A stretch of 64,000 nucleotides of DNA from Angustibacter sp049994355 (GTDB lineage Bacteria > Actinomycetota > Actinomycetes > Actinomycetales > Angustibacteraceae), in NCBI RefSeq assembly GCF_049994355.1, contig NZ_CP188257.1:124001-188000 (forward strand). Reading direction: 5' to 3'. Numbering within the stretch: the first letter of the stretch is position 1; each line of letters starts with the position of its first letter. Shown here piece by piece: positions 1 to 6,463 of the stretch. Below the pieces are notes generated by a model that saw only the letters and a program-made list of their open reading frames with translations, was not told the DNA's origin and ran no database searches. The translations under genes were made by a program, and so were the position numbers.

Positions 1-68
1 CGCACGACGTGCTCGGCCAAGGCCTGGCGCAGTCGCGCCTCGACCTCGGACGTCGCAGTAGCGCCCAC
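1..68 (-). CDS. 5' end of an unidentified gene, truncated by window edge
   Basis: The reverse strand is open from a GTG at 68 to the window edge and reads VGATATSEVEARLRQALAEHVV. A purine-rich stretch (GGGGAAGG) lies about 12 bases upstream of the GTG, so translation is plausible but the spacing is long. Only 22 residues are visible, too few to assign a family. The amphipathic N-terminus with EVEARLRQAL could fit several small cytosolic proteins. It is divergent from the tRNA-Ser gene. Confidence 0.35.
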   Translation of the reverse strand, partial: MGATATSEVEARLRQALAEHVV

Positions 69-138
69 GGCCTACCCCAACCTTCCCCTGGCGCCCCCGG
101 AAGCGCCGCGTGCATGCCAACCTTGCCACGATCCCCTG

Positions 139-178
139 CTGTTTGGGAGACAAGCCGGCTGTTTGGGAGACAAGCCGG
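139..178. repeat. Two perfect 20-bp tandem copies upstream of tRNA-Ser
   Basis: The unit CTGTTTGGGAGACAAGCCGG occurs twice back to back, at 139-158 and 159-178, with no mismatch. It lies about 60-100 bp upstream of the tRNA-Ser gene and in the divergent leader of the truncated gene at 1-68. It may be a recent slippage duplication or a doubled protein-binding site. Confidence 0.8.
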
Positions 179-236
179 ACACTGCGGCACATGCGCGACA
201 CCGGCCGGTGTTCTGCGAGAATTGGACCTGCAATCG

Positions 237-319
237 GGAGGGTTCGCATAGTGGCCGAGTGCAGGCGCCTTGAAAGCGCCCGAGGGAAACCTCCGAGGGT
301 TCGAATCCCTCACCCTCCG
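237..319 (+). tRNA. tRNA-Ser (anticodon UGA)
   Basis: A complete class II tRNA fold is readable. The acceptor stem GGAGGGT (237-243) pairs with ACCCTCC (312-318), followed by discriminator G319. The anticodon stem GGCGC/GCGCC encloses loop CTTGAAA with anticodon TGA at 271-273. A long variable arm (GAGG-GAAA-CCTC) is present, and the T arm is GAGGG/CCCTC around TTCGAAT. The long variable arm and TGA anticodon identify serine. The 3' CCA is not encoded (CTG follows), so it must be added after transcription, unlike the tRNA-Ser at 59769. Confidence 0.97.
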
Positions 320-417
320 CTGAAGCAGGGCACCTCCCGCCCCTAAGAGACCCGCGGTACCCCTCGGCGCACCGCCGCTGGTGGGCCGTTTCGCTGAACA
401 CGCACTGGAGTAGACAC

Positions 418-1557
418 GTGAAGGACTCGTTCGACCGCAGGACCGTGCTGCTGAGCCTGCTCGCAGGCGCCGGGACGGCCGCCGTGGCGGCCTGCCAGCA
501 CGCCGGGAAGCCCCTCGCGCAGCCCACGCCGTCTGCCACGCCGACGACGCCGCCCACGCCGTCCGCGACCCCGGTGGACACTCGTCCGCGTTGGCCGCTG
601 ACCGGCAGGCTGGTCAAAGACCCGGCCGAGCTCAAGCACGCGGCCGTGGCGGTCAAGGTCCCGGACAACAAGAACGAGCACCCCCAGGTCGGCCTGGACA
701 AGGCGGACATCGTGTTCGTCGAGCTCGACGGCTACCGCGACTCCTCCGGCTACAGCAGCACCCGGCTCGTCCCGGTCTTCCACTCCCGGATGCCGGACGA
801 CGTGGCCCCGGTCCGGTCGGTCCGCCCGGTCGACGTCCCGCTGTTCAGCCCGATCGGCGTGATCATCGGCAACACCGGGGCCACCGGCTGGGTGGGCCTG
901 TACGCCAAGCACTACGGCCGGTTCCTCGAGAGCACGCTGTCGTACATGGCGACCCGGGGCACCGGCTCCTACTCGATCGACCCGAACCGGGTGCGCACCT
1001 ACCAGGGCGTCACGTACTACGACCGTGCCGTCGTCTGCCACCCGAAGGTGCTGGCCAAGCAGACCCGCAAGTTCCGCGGCGGACCGGCCCGCAGCTACTT
1101 CCCGTGGGCCCTGACGGACGCCGAGGTGAGCACCGCCAAGGGCAAGGCCGCTCGCGCGATCCACGTGCCCTGGAAGAGCGGCCACAGCTACGACATGGGT
1201 TATGCCTACGACGCGAAGTCGGGGCGGTACCTGCGCAGCATGCCGTGGGGCAAGCACGTGCTGGCCAACGGCACCCAGGTGTCGACCGACAACGTGCTGG
1301 TCATTCGGGCCGGGCAGCGCTACACCAAGATCTTCCGCGGCCGCGGCGGGCCCGAGCCGGTGCACGACATCGTCAACGGCAAGGGCACGTTCTACTACTT
1401 CAACGGTGGCAAGTACGTGACCGGCACCTGGACCAAGGGCGCGGTGAACGCGCCGTTCACCTTCACCGTCAGCGACGGAACCCCGCTCAAGATGGCACCC
1501 GGCCAGACCTACGTCGAGCTGCCGAACACCAAGGCGGCGGTTCGCATCTCGGCCTGA
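418..1557 (+). CDS. DUF3048 (YerB-like) Tat lipoprotein
   Basis: 379 aa, GTG start. The N-terminus carries twin arginines (DRRTVLLSLL), a hydrophobic stretch and the lipobox AVAAC, so it is probably exported by Tat and lipid-anchored on the outer face of the membrane. A Pro/Thr/Ser-rich linker (about residues 36-55) follows. The body matches the DUF3048 family (YerB in Bacillus): a first domain with TRLVPVFHS and PVRSVRP, and a C-terminal domain starting near residue 240. The biochemical role of the family is not established. It stands alone after tRNA-Ser(UGA), and its 3' end faces the next gene. Confidence 0.88.
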   Translation: MKDSFDRRTVLLSLLAGAGTAAVAACQHAGKPLAQPTPSATPTTPPTPSATPVDTRPRWPLTGRLVKDPAELKHAAVAVKVPDNKNEHPQVGLDKADIVFVELDGYRDSSGYSSTRLVPVFHSRMPDDVAPVRSVRPVDVPLFSPIGVIIGNTGATGWVGLYAKHYGRFLESTLSYMATRGTGSYSIDPNRVRTYQGVTYYDRAVVCHPKVLAKQTRKFRGGPARSYFPWALTDAEVSTAKGKAARAIHVPWKSGHSYDMGYAYDAKSGRYLRSMPWGKHVLANGTQVSTDNVLVIRAGQRYTKIFRGRGGPEPVHDIVNGKGTFYYFNGGKYVTGTWTKGAVNAPFTFTVSDGTPLKMAPGQTYVELPNTKAAVRISA

Positions 1558-1572
1558 CCGACCTCGAGCCGG

Positions 1573-2112
1573 TCAGGTGCGGGCGATGCGGCCCACCTTG
1601 ATCAGCGCCCAACCGACCAGGATCAGCGTGATGCCGAGGCCGAAGACCAGGAAGGCCACCCCGAACGCGACGACCGAGGTGAACAGGCTGGCCCGCAGGA
1701 ACGAGGCCGTCATCACGGTGCTTCGCTTCGGGTCGTCCTGGTCCAGCTCGGCGTAGGTCTTGCCCCCGCCGGCCTCCAGCGCGTGCTTCTCGATCGTGTT
1801 CGCCTGGGCGTAGGCCGTCCAAGGGCTGTCGACGTCGTCCCCGGCGAAGTGGTCGGCGTCCTCCGAGACGGTGATGTGCTCGTCGGCCAGGGTGTTCGCC
1901 ACGGTGATGTAGGTGCCCACGCCGGCGACCACGAAGATGAGTCCGATGATCACCACCAGCACGCCGAGCACGCGGACGCCCCCCGAACCGCGGCGCGTGG
2001 TTTCGGTAGCCGGTACGGCCGTCGTCTCGGCGGGGGTCGTCGCGCGCGTCGTCGCGCGCGTTGTCTCGGGCGTCGTCTCGGCGGGCTCGTTGGTGGGCGT
2101 GAGGTCCGACAT
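1573..2112 (-). CDS. Small two-helix membrane protein of actinobacteria
   Basis: 179 aa from the ATG at 2112, chosen because AGAAGGAG sits 6 bases upstream; an upstream in-frame start would add 15 residues without a better ribosome site. The first 60 residues are low complexity (Glu/Thr-rich, with repeated TTRATTRATT), followed by a membrane helix (VLGVLVVIIGLIFVVAGVGTYI). A central extracytoplasmic part contains ADHFAGDDVDSPWTAYAQA and a second membrane segment closes the protein (VVAFGVAFLVFGLGITLILVGWAL). Relatives are often mislabelled as LigA dioxygenase; no dioxygenase motif is visible. Function unknown. Confidence 0.75.
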   Translation of the reverse strand: MSDLTPTNEPAETTPETTRATTRATTPAETTAVPATETTRRGSGGVRVLGVLVVIIGLIFVVAGVGTYITVANTLADEHITVSEDADHFAGDDVDSPWTAYAQANTIEKHALEAGGGKTYAELDQDDPKRSTVMTASFLRASLFTSVVAFGVAFLVFGLGITLILVGWALIKVGRIART

Positions 2113-2199
2113 CTGGGGCTCCTTCTGCGAAAAAGGACGGATCAGCACCCCAACCATGACAGGTTCGACGTCGATCTTGGACCGCGAACCGCCGCCGTC

Positions 2200-2859
2200 T
2201 CAGCCCCCGCTCGACGGGGCGGTCGGCGTCGGGACCGCGATCAGCTCCCGGTAGTCCGAGCGCTGCAGCGGGGCCGACGTCAGCGCGCCCCCGGGTAGCG
2301 GCACCTCGACCGGCTGGCCGTCCTGGACCAGCTGCACGGAGCCCACGCCGGGCACGGACGTCGAGGTCAGCACGATCTGCCCGATGCCCAGCGGGAGCCG
2401 GTCCGCCGCCGGCTCCTTGGTCGTCGTGTGCACCTCCAGGGTGGCCGTGCGGCCTTGCAGGGCGACCAGGTCGATCACGATGCCGGGCGTGAGCGCCGTG
2501 CTCAGCCCCTCGGCCCGCTCGCGCTCGCTGGGGCCGGCCGCGAGCACCTTGAGCAGCACGAGGAGCTGCTCCTGCGCGGTGGCGGCCACTCCGGGGTCGA
2601 CCGGGGTAGGCACCGCGACGAGCTGCTGGACGGGGTCGAGCAGGTAGGTGCGCGGCTCGGTCTGCAGCAGCCGCAGGCTGCCGGACGACGTCGGTGAGGC
2701 GCTCGGCGCCGGACTGGTCAGCCCGTACGGGATGTCCTGCGGCTGGATGTCCCGCGAGGCGCCGTCCGCGGGCAGCCCGCAGGCGGCTAGGACCGCCAGG
2801 CAGCAGGCCGCGAGCAGTGCGATCGGCGCCCGGCGCAGCCCGCGCAGCCCGCGGTTCAC
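2200..2859 (-). CDS. GerMN-domain lipoprotein (LpqB/CseA-like)
   Basis: 219 aa. The signal peptide ends in a lipobox (LAVLAAC), giving a lipid-anchored extracytoplasmic protein. A Pro/Ser spacer is followed by a GerMN-like fold (about residues 70-205) with the pattern YLLDPVQQLVAVPTPVD and alternating beta segments up to VQLVQDGQPVEVPLP. It overlaps the histidine kinase stop by 4 bp and is the last gene of a regulator-kinase-lipoprotein unit. By analogy with MtrAB-LpqB and CseABC (family knowledge), it probably modulates the kinase from outside the membrane. It is much shorter than LpqB, lacking a C-terminal propeller. Confidence 0.8.
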   Translation of the reverse strand: MNRGLRGLRRAPIALLAACCLAVLAACGLPADGASRDIQPQDIPYGLTSPAPSASPTSSGSLRLLQTEPRTYLLDPVQQLVAVPTPVDPGVAATAQEQLLVLLKVLAAGPSERERAEGLSTALTPGIVIDLVALQGRTATLEVHTTTKEPAADRLPLGIGQIVLTSTSVPGVGSVQLVQDGQPVEVPLPGGALTSAPLQRSDYRELIAVPTPTAPSSGG

Positions 2860-4244
2860 GGCGCACCCACCCGTTGTTCGGCGTTCTGGTCGACCAGCGG
2901 CAGCCGCAGCACGAACCGGGCCCCGCCACCCGGCCGGTCGGTGCAGCCGACGCTGCCGCCGAGCGCGTGCGCGGTCTCGGCGACCAGGCTGAGCCCGAGC
3001 CCGGTGCCCTGGCGCGACCCGCGTGACCCGGCCCGGGCGAAGCGCTCGAAGATCCGGATCCGCTCGCCCGCCGGCACCCCCGGCCCCTCGTCGTCCACCG
3101 AGACCAGCGCAAACTCCTGGGAGCGTTGTACCTGGACCGCCCGCAGCCCGCCGCCGTGCAGGTCGGCGTTGTCGAACAGGTTGAACAGCGCCCGGCTCAG
3201 CTGTTGCTTGTCCACCCGGACGACGAGCGGCTCGTCCGGCAGGTGCGTCGCGACGGTGCGGTGGCTGGCGTCCAGTGCGTGCGTGACCAGGTCGGCCAGG
3301 TCGACGTCGCTGAGCGACTGCACGCCCACCCCGGCGTCCAGCCGGCCCAGCTCGAGCAGGTCCTCCAGCGACCGGTGGAAGCGGTCCAGCTCGGTGGCCA
3401 TCAGGTCCAGCGCCTGCTGGGAGCGCTCCGGCAGCTCGTCGCGGCGCCGCTGGAGCACCGAGACGCTGGTGATCAGGGTGGTCAGCGGGGAGCGCAGCTC
3501 GTGCCCGATGTCCGCGGCGAACCGGGCGTCGCGCCGGATCCGCTCGTCCAGCGCCTCCACCATGGTGTTGAACGAGCCGACGATGGTGGCCAGGTCGGGG
3601 TCGTCGGTGCTGGGCAGCCGGGTGCTCAGCTCGCCGACGGAGATCCGGGCGGCCGCCGCGGCCACCGCGTCCAAGGGTGCGACAACCCGCCGGGCCGCGT
3701 AGCGGCCGAGCAGCGCGCCACCGATGGCCGTCAGCACGGCGAACGCCGCCAGTACGAGCTGCAGGGTGGAGAGCGTGCGGCGCAGCTCAGTCGGGTTGCT
3801 GACCTCGTAGAACTCGGTGTCGACCGCGGGCAGCGGGACACCGACGACCAGGGCCGCGCCGTGCGGTCCGTCGGTCCACTCCAAGGTCGCACGGCCCTCG
3901 GCCACGCTGCGCTGCGCGCGGGCCGGGATCGAACTCTGGTCGGCCCGCAGCGACGTGGAGAACCAGCGTCCCAGCCGGTGCACGACGATGTCGGAGTCGG
4001 CCGCGGGCGAGACGTCGCCGAGCACCTTGCTGACCTGGGTCCCGGAGGTCAGCAGGCCGTCCCGGACGAAGGAGGCGTCGGCGAACGCCTGCCGGGTCGC
4101 GGTGCCCTCGCGCTGCTCGACCAGGTAGTGCCGGGCCACGAAATAGGTGCCGACCGCCAGCACGACGGACAGCAGCATCGCGCCGGTCGCGAACGAGACC
4201 ATGATGCTGCGTCGCAGTCCCCAGGTCGGACGCCGCGGCTTCAT
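2856..4244 (-). CDS. HAMP sensor histidine kinase (MtrB/CseC-like)
   Basis: 462 aa. TM1 is at about residues 13-37, an extracytoplasmic sensor region at 38-160, and TM2 at about 161-180. HAMP follows at about 180-232. The HisKA H-box FAADIGHELRSPL gives phospho-acceptor His248. The catalytic domain has the N-box NLFDNADLH, the G1 box DEGPGVP and the G2 box GTGLGLSL. It autophosphorylates and passes the phosphate to the response regulator encoded 25 bp upstream. The downstream GerMN lipoprotein overlaps it by 4 bp, suggesting one envelope-stress type operon. The signal cannot be read from sequence. Confidence 0.9.
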   Translation of the reverse strand: MKPRRPTWGLRRSIMVSFATGAMLLSVVLAVGTYFVARHYLVEQREGTATRQAFADASFVRDGLLTSGTQVSKVLGDVSPAADSDIVVHRLGRWFSTSLRADQSSIPARAQRSVAEGRATLEWTDGPHGAALVVGVPLPAVDTEFYEVSNPTELRRTLSTLQLVLAAFAVLTAIGGALLGRYAARRVVAPLDAVAAAAARISVGELSTRLPSTDDPDLATIVGSFNTMVEALDERIRRDARFAADIGHELRSPLTTLITSVSVLQRRRDELPERSQQALDLMATELDRFHRSLEDLLELGRLDAGVGVQSLSDVDLADLVTHALDASHRTVATHLPDEPLVVRVDKQQLSRALFNLFDNADLHGGGLRAVQVQRSQEFALVSVDDEGPGVPAGERIRIFERFARAGSRGSRQGTGLGLSLVAETAHALGGSVGCTDRPGGGARFVLRLPLVDQNAEQRVGAP

Positions 4245-4269
4245 CTCGGGCTCGTCGCGCTCATCGCGC

Positions 4270-5007
4270 TCATCGGACGTCGAGCCGGTAGCCCAGCCCG
4301 CGCACGGTCACCACGAGCGTGGGGTTGCCGGCGTCCTGCTCGACCTTGGTGCGCAGCCGGCGGATGTGCACGTCCACGATGCGCTCGTCGCCGAAGAACC
4401 CACGGTTCCAGACCCGTTCCAGCAGGGTGCGGCGGCTGAGCACGCGCCCCGGCGGGGATGCGAGCTCGCAGAGCAGCCGGAACTCGGTGACCGTCAGGTG
4501 CACCTCGACGTCTGACCGGCGGACGGCGCCGCCGTCCAGGTCCAGCACCAGTTCCTGGGCGGCGTCCAGCACGGTCACCGGCTGCCTCGAGGTGGCGGTC
4601 ACGGCCGCAGTGCCTGCCGCCGCCGCGGCGTCGGGGTCGGCGGTCGCCGGACGACGCAGCAGCGCACGCAGCCGTGCGCTGACCTCCTGGACGACGAACG
4701 GCTTGGTCACGTAGTCGTCCGCGCCGACCTCGAGCGCTCCGACGATGTCGTTGGTCTCGTTCCGGGCGCTGAGCACGATGATCGGGGCCTGGCTGAGGGG
4801 GCGAGCGCGACGGATGAACGTGAAGCCGTCCATGCCGCCGAGCATCAGGTCGACCAGCATCAGGTCGACCCGCTCGTCGGCGACCGTGCTCAGCGCGTGC
4901 TCGGCGTCGGCGTGCTGGAGGACCTCGTAGCCCTCGTCCTCGAGCGCGAGCGCGAGCGCGCTGCGAATCCCGTCGTCGTCCTCGAGCACGAGCAGGCGGG
5001 TGGTCAC
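4270..5007 (-). CDS. OmpR-family response regulator
   Basis: 245 aa from the GTG at 5007; the frame stays open upstream, but homology begins at TTRLLVLEDD. The receiver domain has acidic pair Glu9/Asp10, phospho-acceptor Asp53 (LVDLMLGGMDG) and Lys102 (VTKPF). A linker rich in Ala (about 118-140) precedes an OmpR/PhoB winged helix with LTVTEFRLLCELA and IVDVHIRRLRTKVE. It is the partner of the downstream histidine kinase. The ribosome site is weak, so the exact start is not certain. It is divergent from the STAS-domain gene. Confidence 0.9.
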   Translation of the reverse strand: MTTRLLVLEDDDGIRSALALALEDEGYEVLQHADAEHALSTVADERVDLMLVDLMLGGMDGFTFIRRARPLSQAPIIVLSARNETNDIVGALEVGADDYVTKPFVVQEVSARLRALLRRPATADPDAAAAAGTAAVTATSRQPVTVLDAAQELVLDLDGGAVRRSDVEVHLTVTEFRLLCELASPPGRVLSRRTLLERVWNRGFFGDERIVDVHIRRLRTKVEQDAGNPTLVVTVRGLGYRLDVR

Positions 5008-5160
5008 CGCCCCATGCTGCCAGGCGAACCTGGGCTTGAGGTGCGCGATGCCGAGCGTTCGTTCGGTCGTCAACAAACCGCAAAGAAGAGGAGGGACTGA
5101 TCGCAACATTGGCTGGGCAGAGTTGGCCTCGTGCGAAACAGCCAGGCGAGCAGGACCGAC

Positions 5161-5475
5161 GTGACGAACCACGTCGCGCCCTCGCCTGACGTGGTGGTGG
5201 TGCTGGACGACTCCACGGCCGGCCAGGGGCTGGTCGAGCTGCGCTCGCGGCTCGGCGAGGTGCTCAGCCGGGGCGACTCCCGGCTGGTCGTGGATGTCTC
5301 CGGGTTGGGTCACCTGTCGTCGGTGGTGGTGGCGGCGCTGCTGTGGAGCAAGCGCACCTGCCGGTCCCGCGGCGTCAGCGTCTCGGTGCGAGGCGCCGAC
5401 GGGCGGAACCTGGCGCTGCTGCGTCGCGCAGGGCTGAGCGAGGCGCTGGACGACGCGTTGCCCGGGCGGTGGTGA
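5161..5475 (+). CDS. STAS-domain protein (anti-anti-sigma type)
   Basis: About 104 aa from the GTG at 5161, preferred because AGGA sits 5 bases upstream; a GTG at 5131 would add ten residues without a ribosome site. The STAS fold is readable: strand DVVVVLDDS, helix GLVELRSRLGEVL, then LVVDVSGLGHLSSVVVAALLWSKR. The Ser pair in GHLSS lies where anti-anti-sigma factors are phosphorylated. The gene overlaps the next one by 4 bp (GTGA), so they are translationally coupled. No anti-sigma kinase is encoded nearby, so its partner is unknown. Confidence 0.78.
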   Translation: MTNHVAPSPDVVVVLDDSTAGQGLVELRSRLGEVLSRGDSRLVVDVSGLGHLSSVVVAALLWSKRTCRSRGVSVSVRGADGRNLALLRRAGLSEALDDALPGRW

Positions 5476-6068
5476 CGGTGACCCTCGGGTTCTGGACCGG
5501 TCAGCCGACGTCTCCCTCGCGCGTGCTGCGCGACCGGGTGTGGACGGTCACCTGCCAGTCGACCGCCGACGGCGTCGTCCAGGTGGACCGCACCCGAGAC
5601 GGGATGCGGATCGCGGTGGGCGACCGGCGCAGCGAGCCGGAGCAGTCCACGGTGCTACGGCTGGCTCGGGACGGCAGCCTCACGGTCAGCGCCGCCGCCA
5701 CCCCTCCTGCGCTGCTGGTGTCGCCTGACGGCGCCCGCACTGTGCCAGCCGTGCCCGGTCTCACGGAGCAGACTCGACTCGACGTGGGCGAGCGGTTGCT
5801 CGTACTGTCGGCGGACGCGCTCGACGCCATGCCGGCGTCGCTGGCCGCGGTGTTCCAGGCGTTGTCGGCTCAGGTGACCGGGAGGGACCCGGTCGAGCTG
5901 CTCGATGAGCTGTTCGCAGCGTTGCCGCGGGGCAGCGCGGTGATCGTGACCAGGCGGCCGGCCAGCGCGCCGCCGGAAGGAATCAAGGACCCCGCAACCG
6001 GGTTGGCAGTGATCAGTCAGGGTAGGCACCAGGAGGAGGCGACATGGGGATCAGCGCAGCATTCCTGA
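5472..6068 (+). CDS. Possible degenerate PP2C/SpoIIE-type phosphatase partner of the STAS protein
   Basis: 198 aa, GTG start overlapping the STAS stop. I do not recognise a confident family. The second half (LLVLSADALDAMPASLAAVF, then DPVELLDELFAALPRGSAVIVTRR) resembles the end of SpoIIE/PP2C phosphatases, where LLLYTDGL is followed by a helix and a final DDVALLVLR strand. The metal-binding Asp of the TDG motif is replaced, so catalysis is doubtful. Coupling to a STAS gene supports a partner-switching origin. This is inference. Confidence 0.55.
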   Translation: MTVTLGFWTGQPTSPSRVLRDRVWTVTCQSTADGVVQVDRTRDGMRIAVGDRRSEPEQSTVLRLARDGSLTVSAAATPPALLVSPDGARTVPAVPGLTEQTRLDVGERLLVLSADALDAMPASLAAVFQALSAQVTGRDPVELLDELFAALPRGSAVIVTRRPASAPPEGIKDPATGLAVISQGRHQEEATWGSAQHS

Positions 6069-6250
6069 ACGAGCTGGATGAGCAGCGGGCGACCGCCGTT
6101 CACGACCTGTCGCTCGCCCAGGCCATCGGCGACGACATAGCAGCGTCCGATGCCCAGGCGCGGTTGGACGACCTCGACGAGCTGTTCTCGCGCAACAGCT
6201 CGGCGGACATCACGATCGACCTTGACGAGAGCCTGACCCGCGCCTGCTGA
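6044..6250 (+). CDS. Small acidic helical protein
   Basis: 68 aa, starting inside the end of the preceding gene, with a strong ribosome site (AGGAGG, 7 bases upstream of ATG). No membrane segment or known domain is visible. The sequence is acidic and heptad-like (ELDEQRATAVHDLSLAQAI, ARLDDLDELFSRN), suggesting a short helical hairpin or coiled coil. The good Shine-Dalgarno and the overlap with the STAS operon argue that it is real and co-expressed. Function unknown. Confidence 0.65.
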   Translation: MGISAAFLNELDEQRATAVHDLSLAQAIGDDIAASDAQARLDDLDELFSRNSSADITIDLDESLTRAC

Positions 6251-6339
6251 GTCATTTCGCGGTGCCATCACCTGTGCCCGTGTCGTCGCACGGTCGCTGG
6301 CGGTTGGCGGTCGCCTATGGGGGGGCAACTCAGTCGGAG

Positions 6340-6401
6340 AACCTTACACCTAATTCAGCTTGAAATACGTGTAAGGTTCGACACCAAATATGTGTAAGGT
6401 T
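6340..6401 (+). promoter_or_regulatory. Triple GTGTAAGGTT operator in AT-rich promoter island
   Basis: The 10-mer occurs three times without mismatch: inverted at 6340-6349 (AACCTTACAC), direct at 6369-6378 and direct at 6392-6401. The two direct copies start 23 bp apart, about two helical turns. The segment is clearly richer in A/T than the rest of the window and ends about 60 bp before the AlbA_2 gene. The most economical reading is an operator, probably for the product of that gene, which carries DNA-binding regions. Confidence 0.7.
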
Positions 6402-6463
6402 GAACGCCCTGGAGGGGTTCATGCGGCAGCCCTCACGCTCGGCGACAGAGGAGCGCAGCACCG

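Noticed and set aside
72..710. Reverse-strand open frame across the tRNA-Ser and the DUF3048 gene start
   Set aside because: It runs through a certain tRNA gene and the signal peptide of the lipoprotein, with no domain; a compositional shadow.
1573..2112. Annotation as LigA aromatic ring-opening dioxygenase
   Set aside because: Relatives carry this name by error; the protein is a two-helix membrane protein without iron-ligand motifs.
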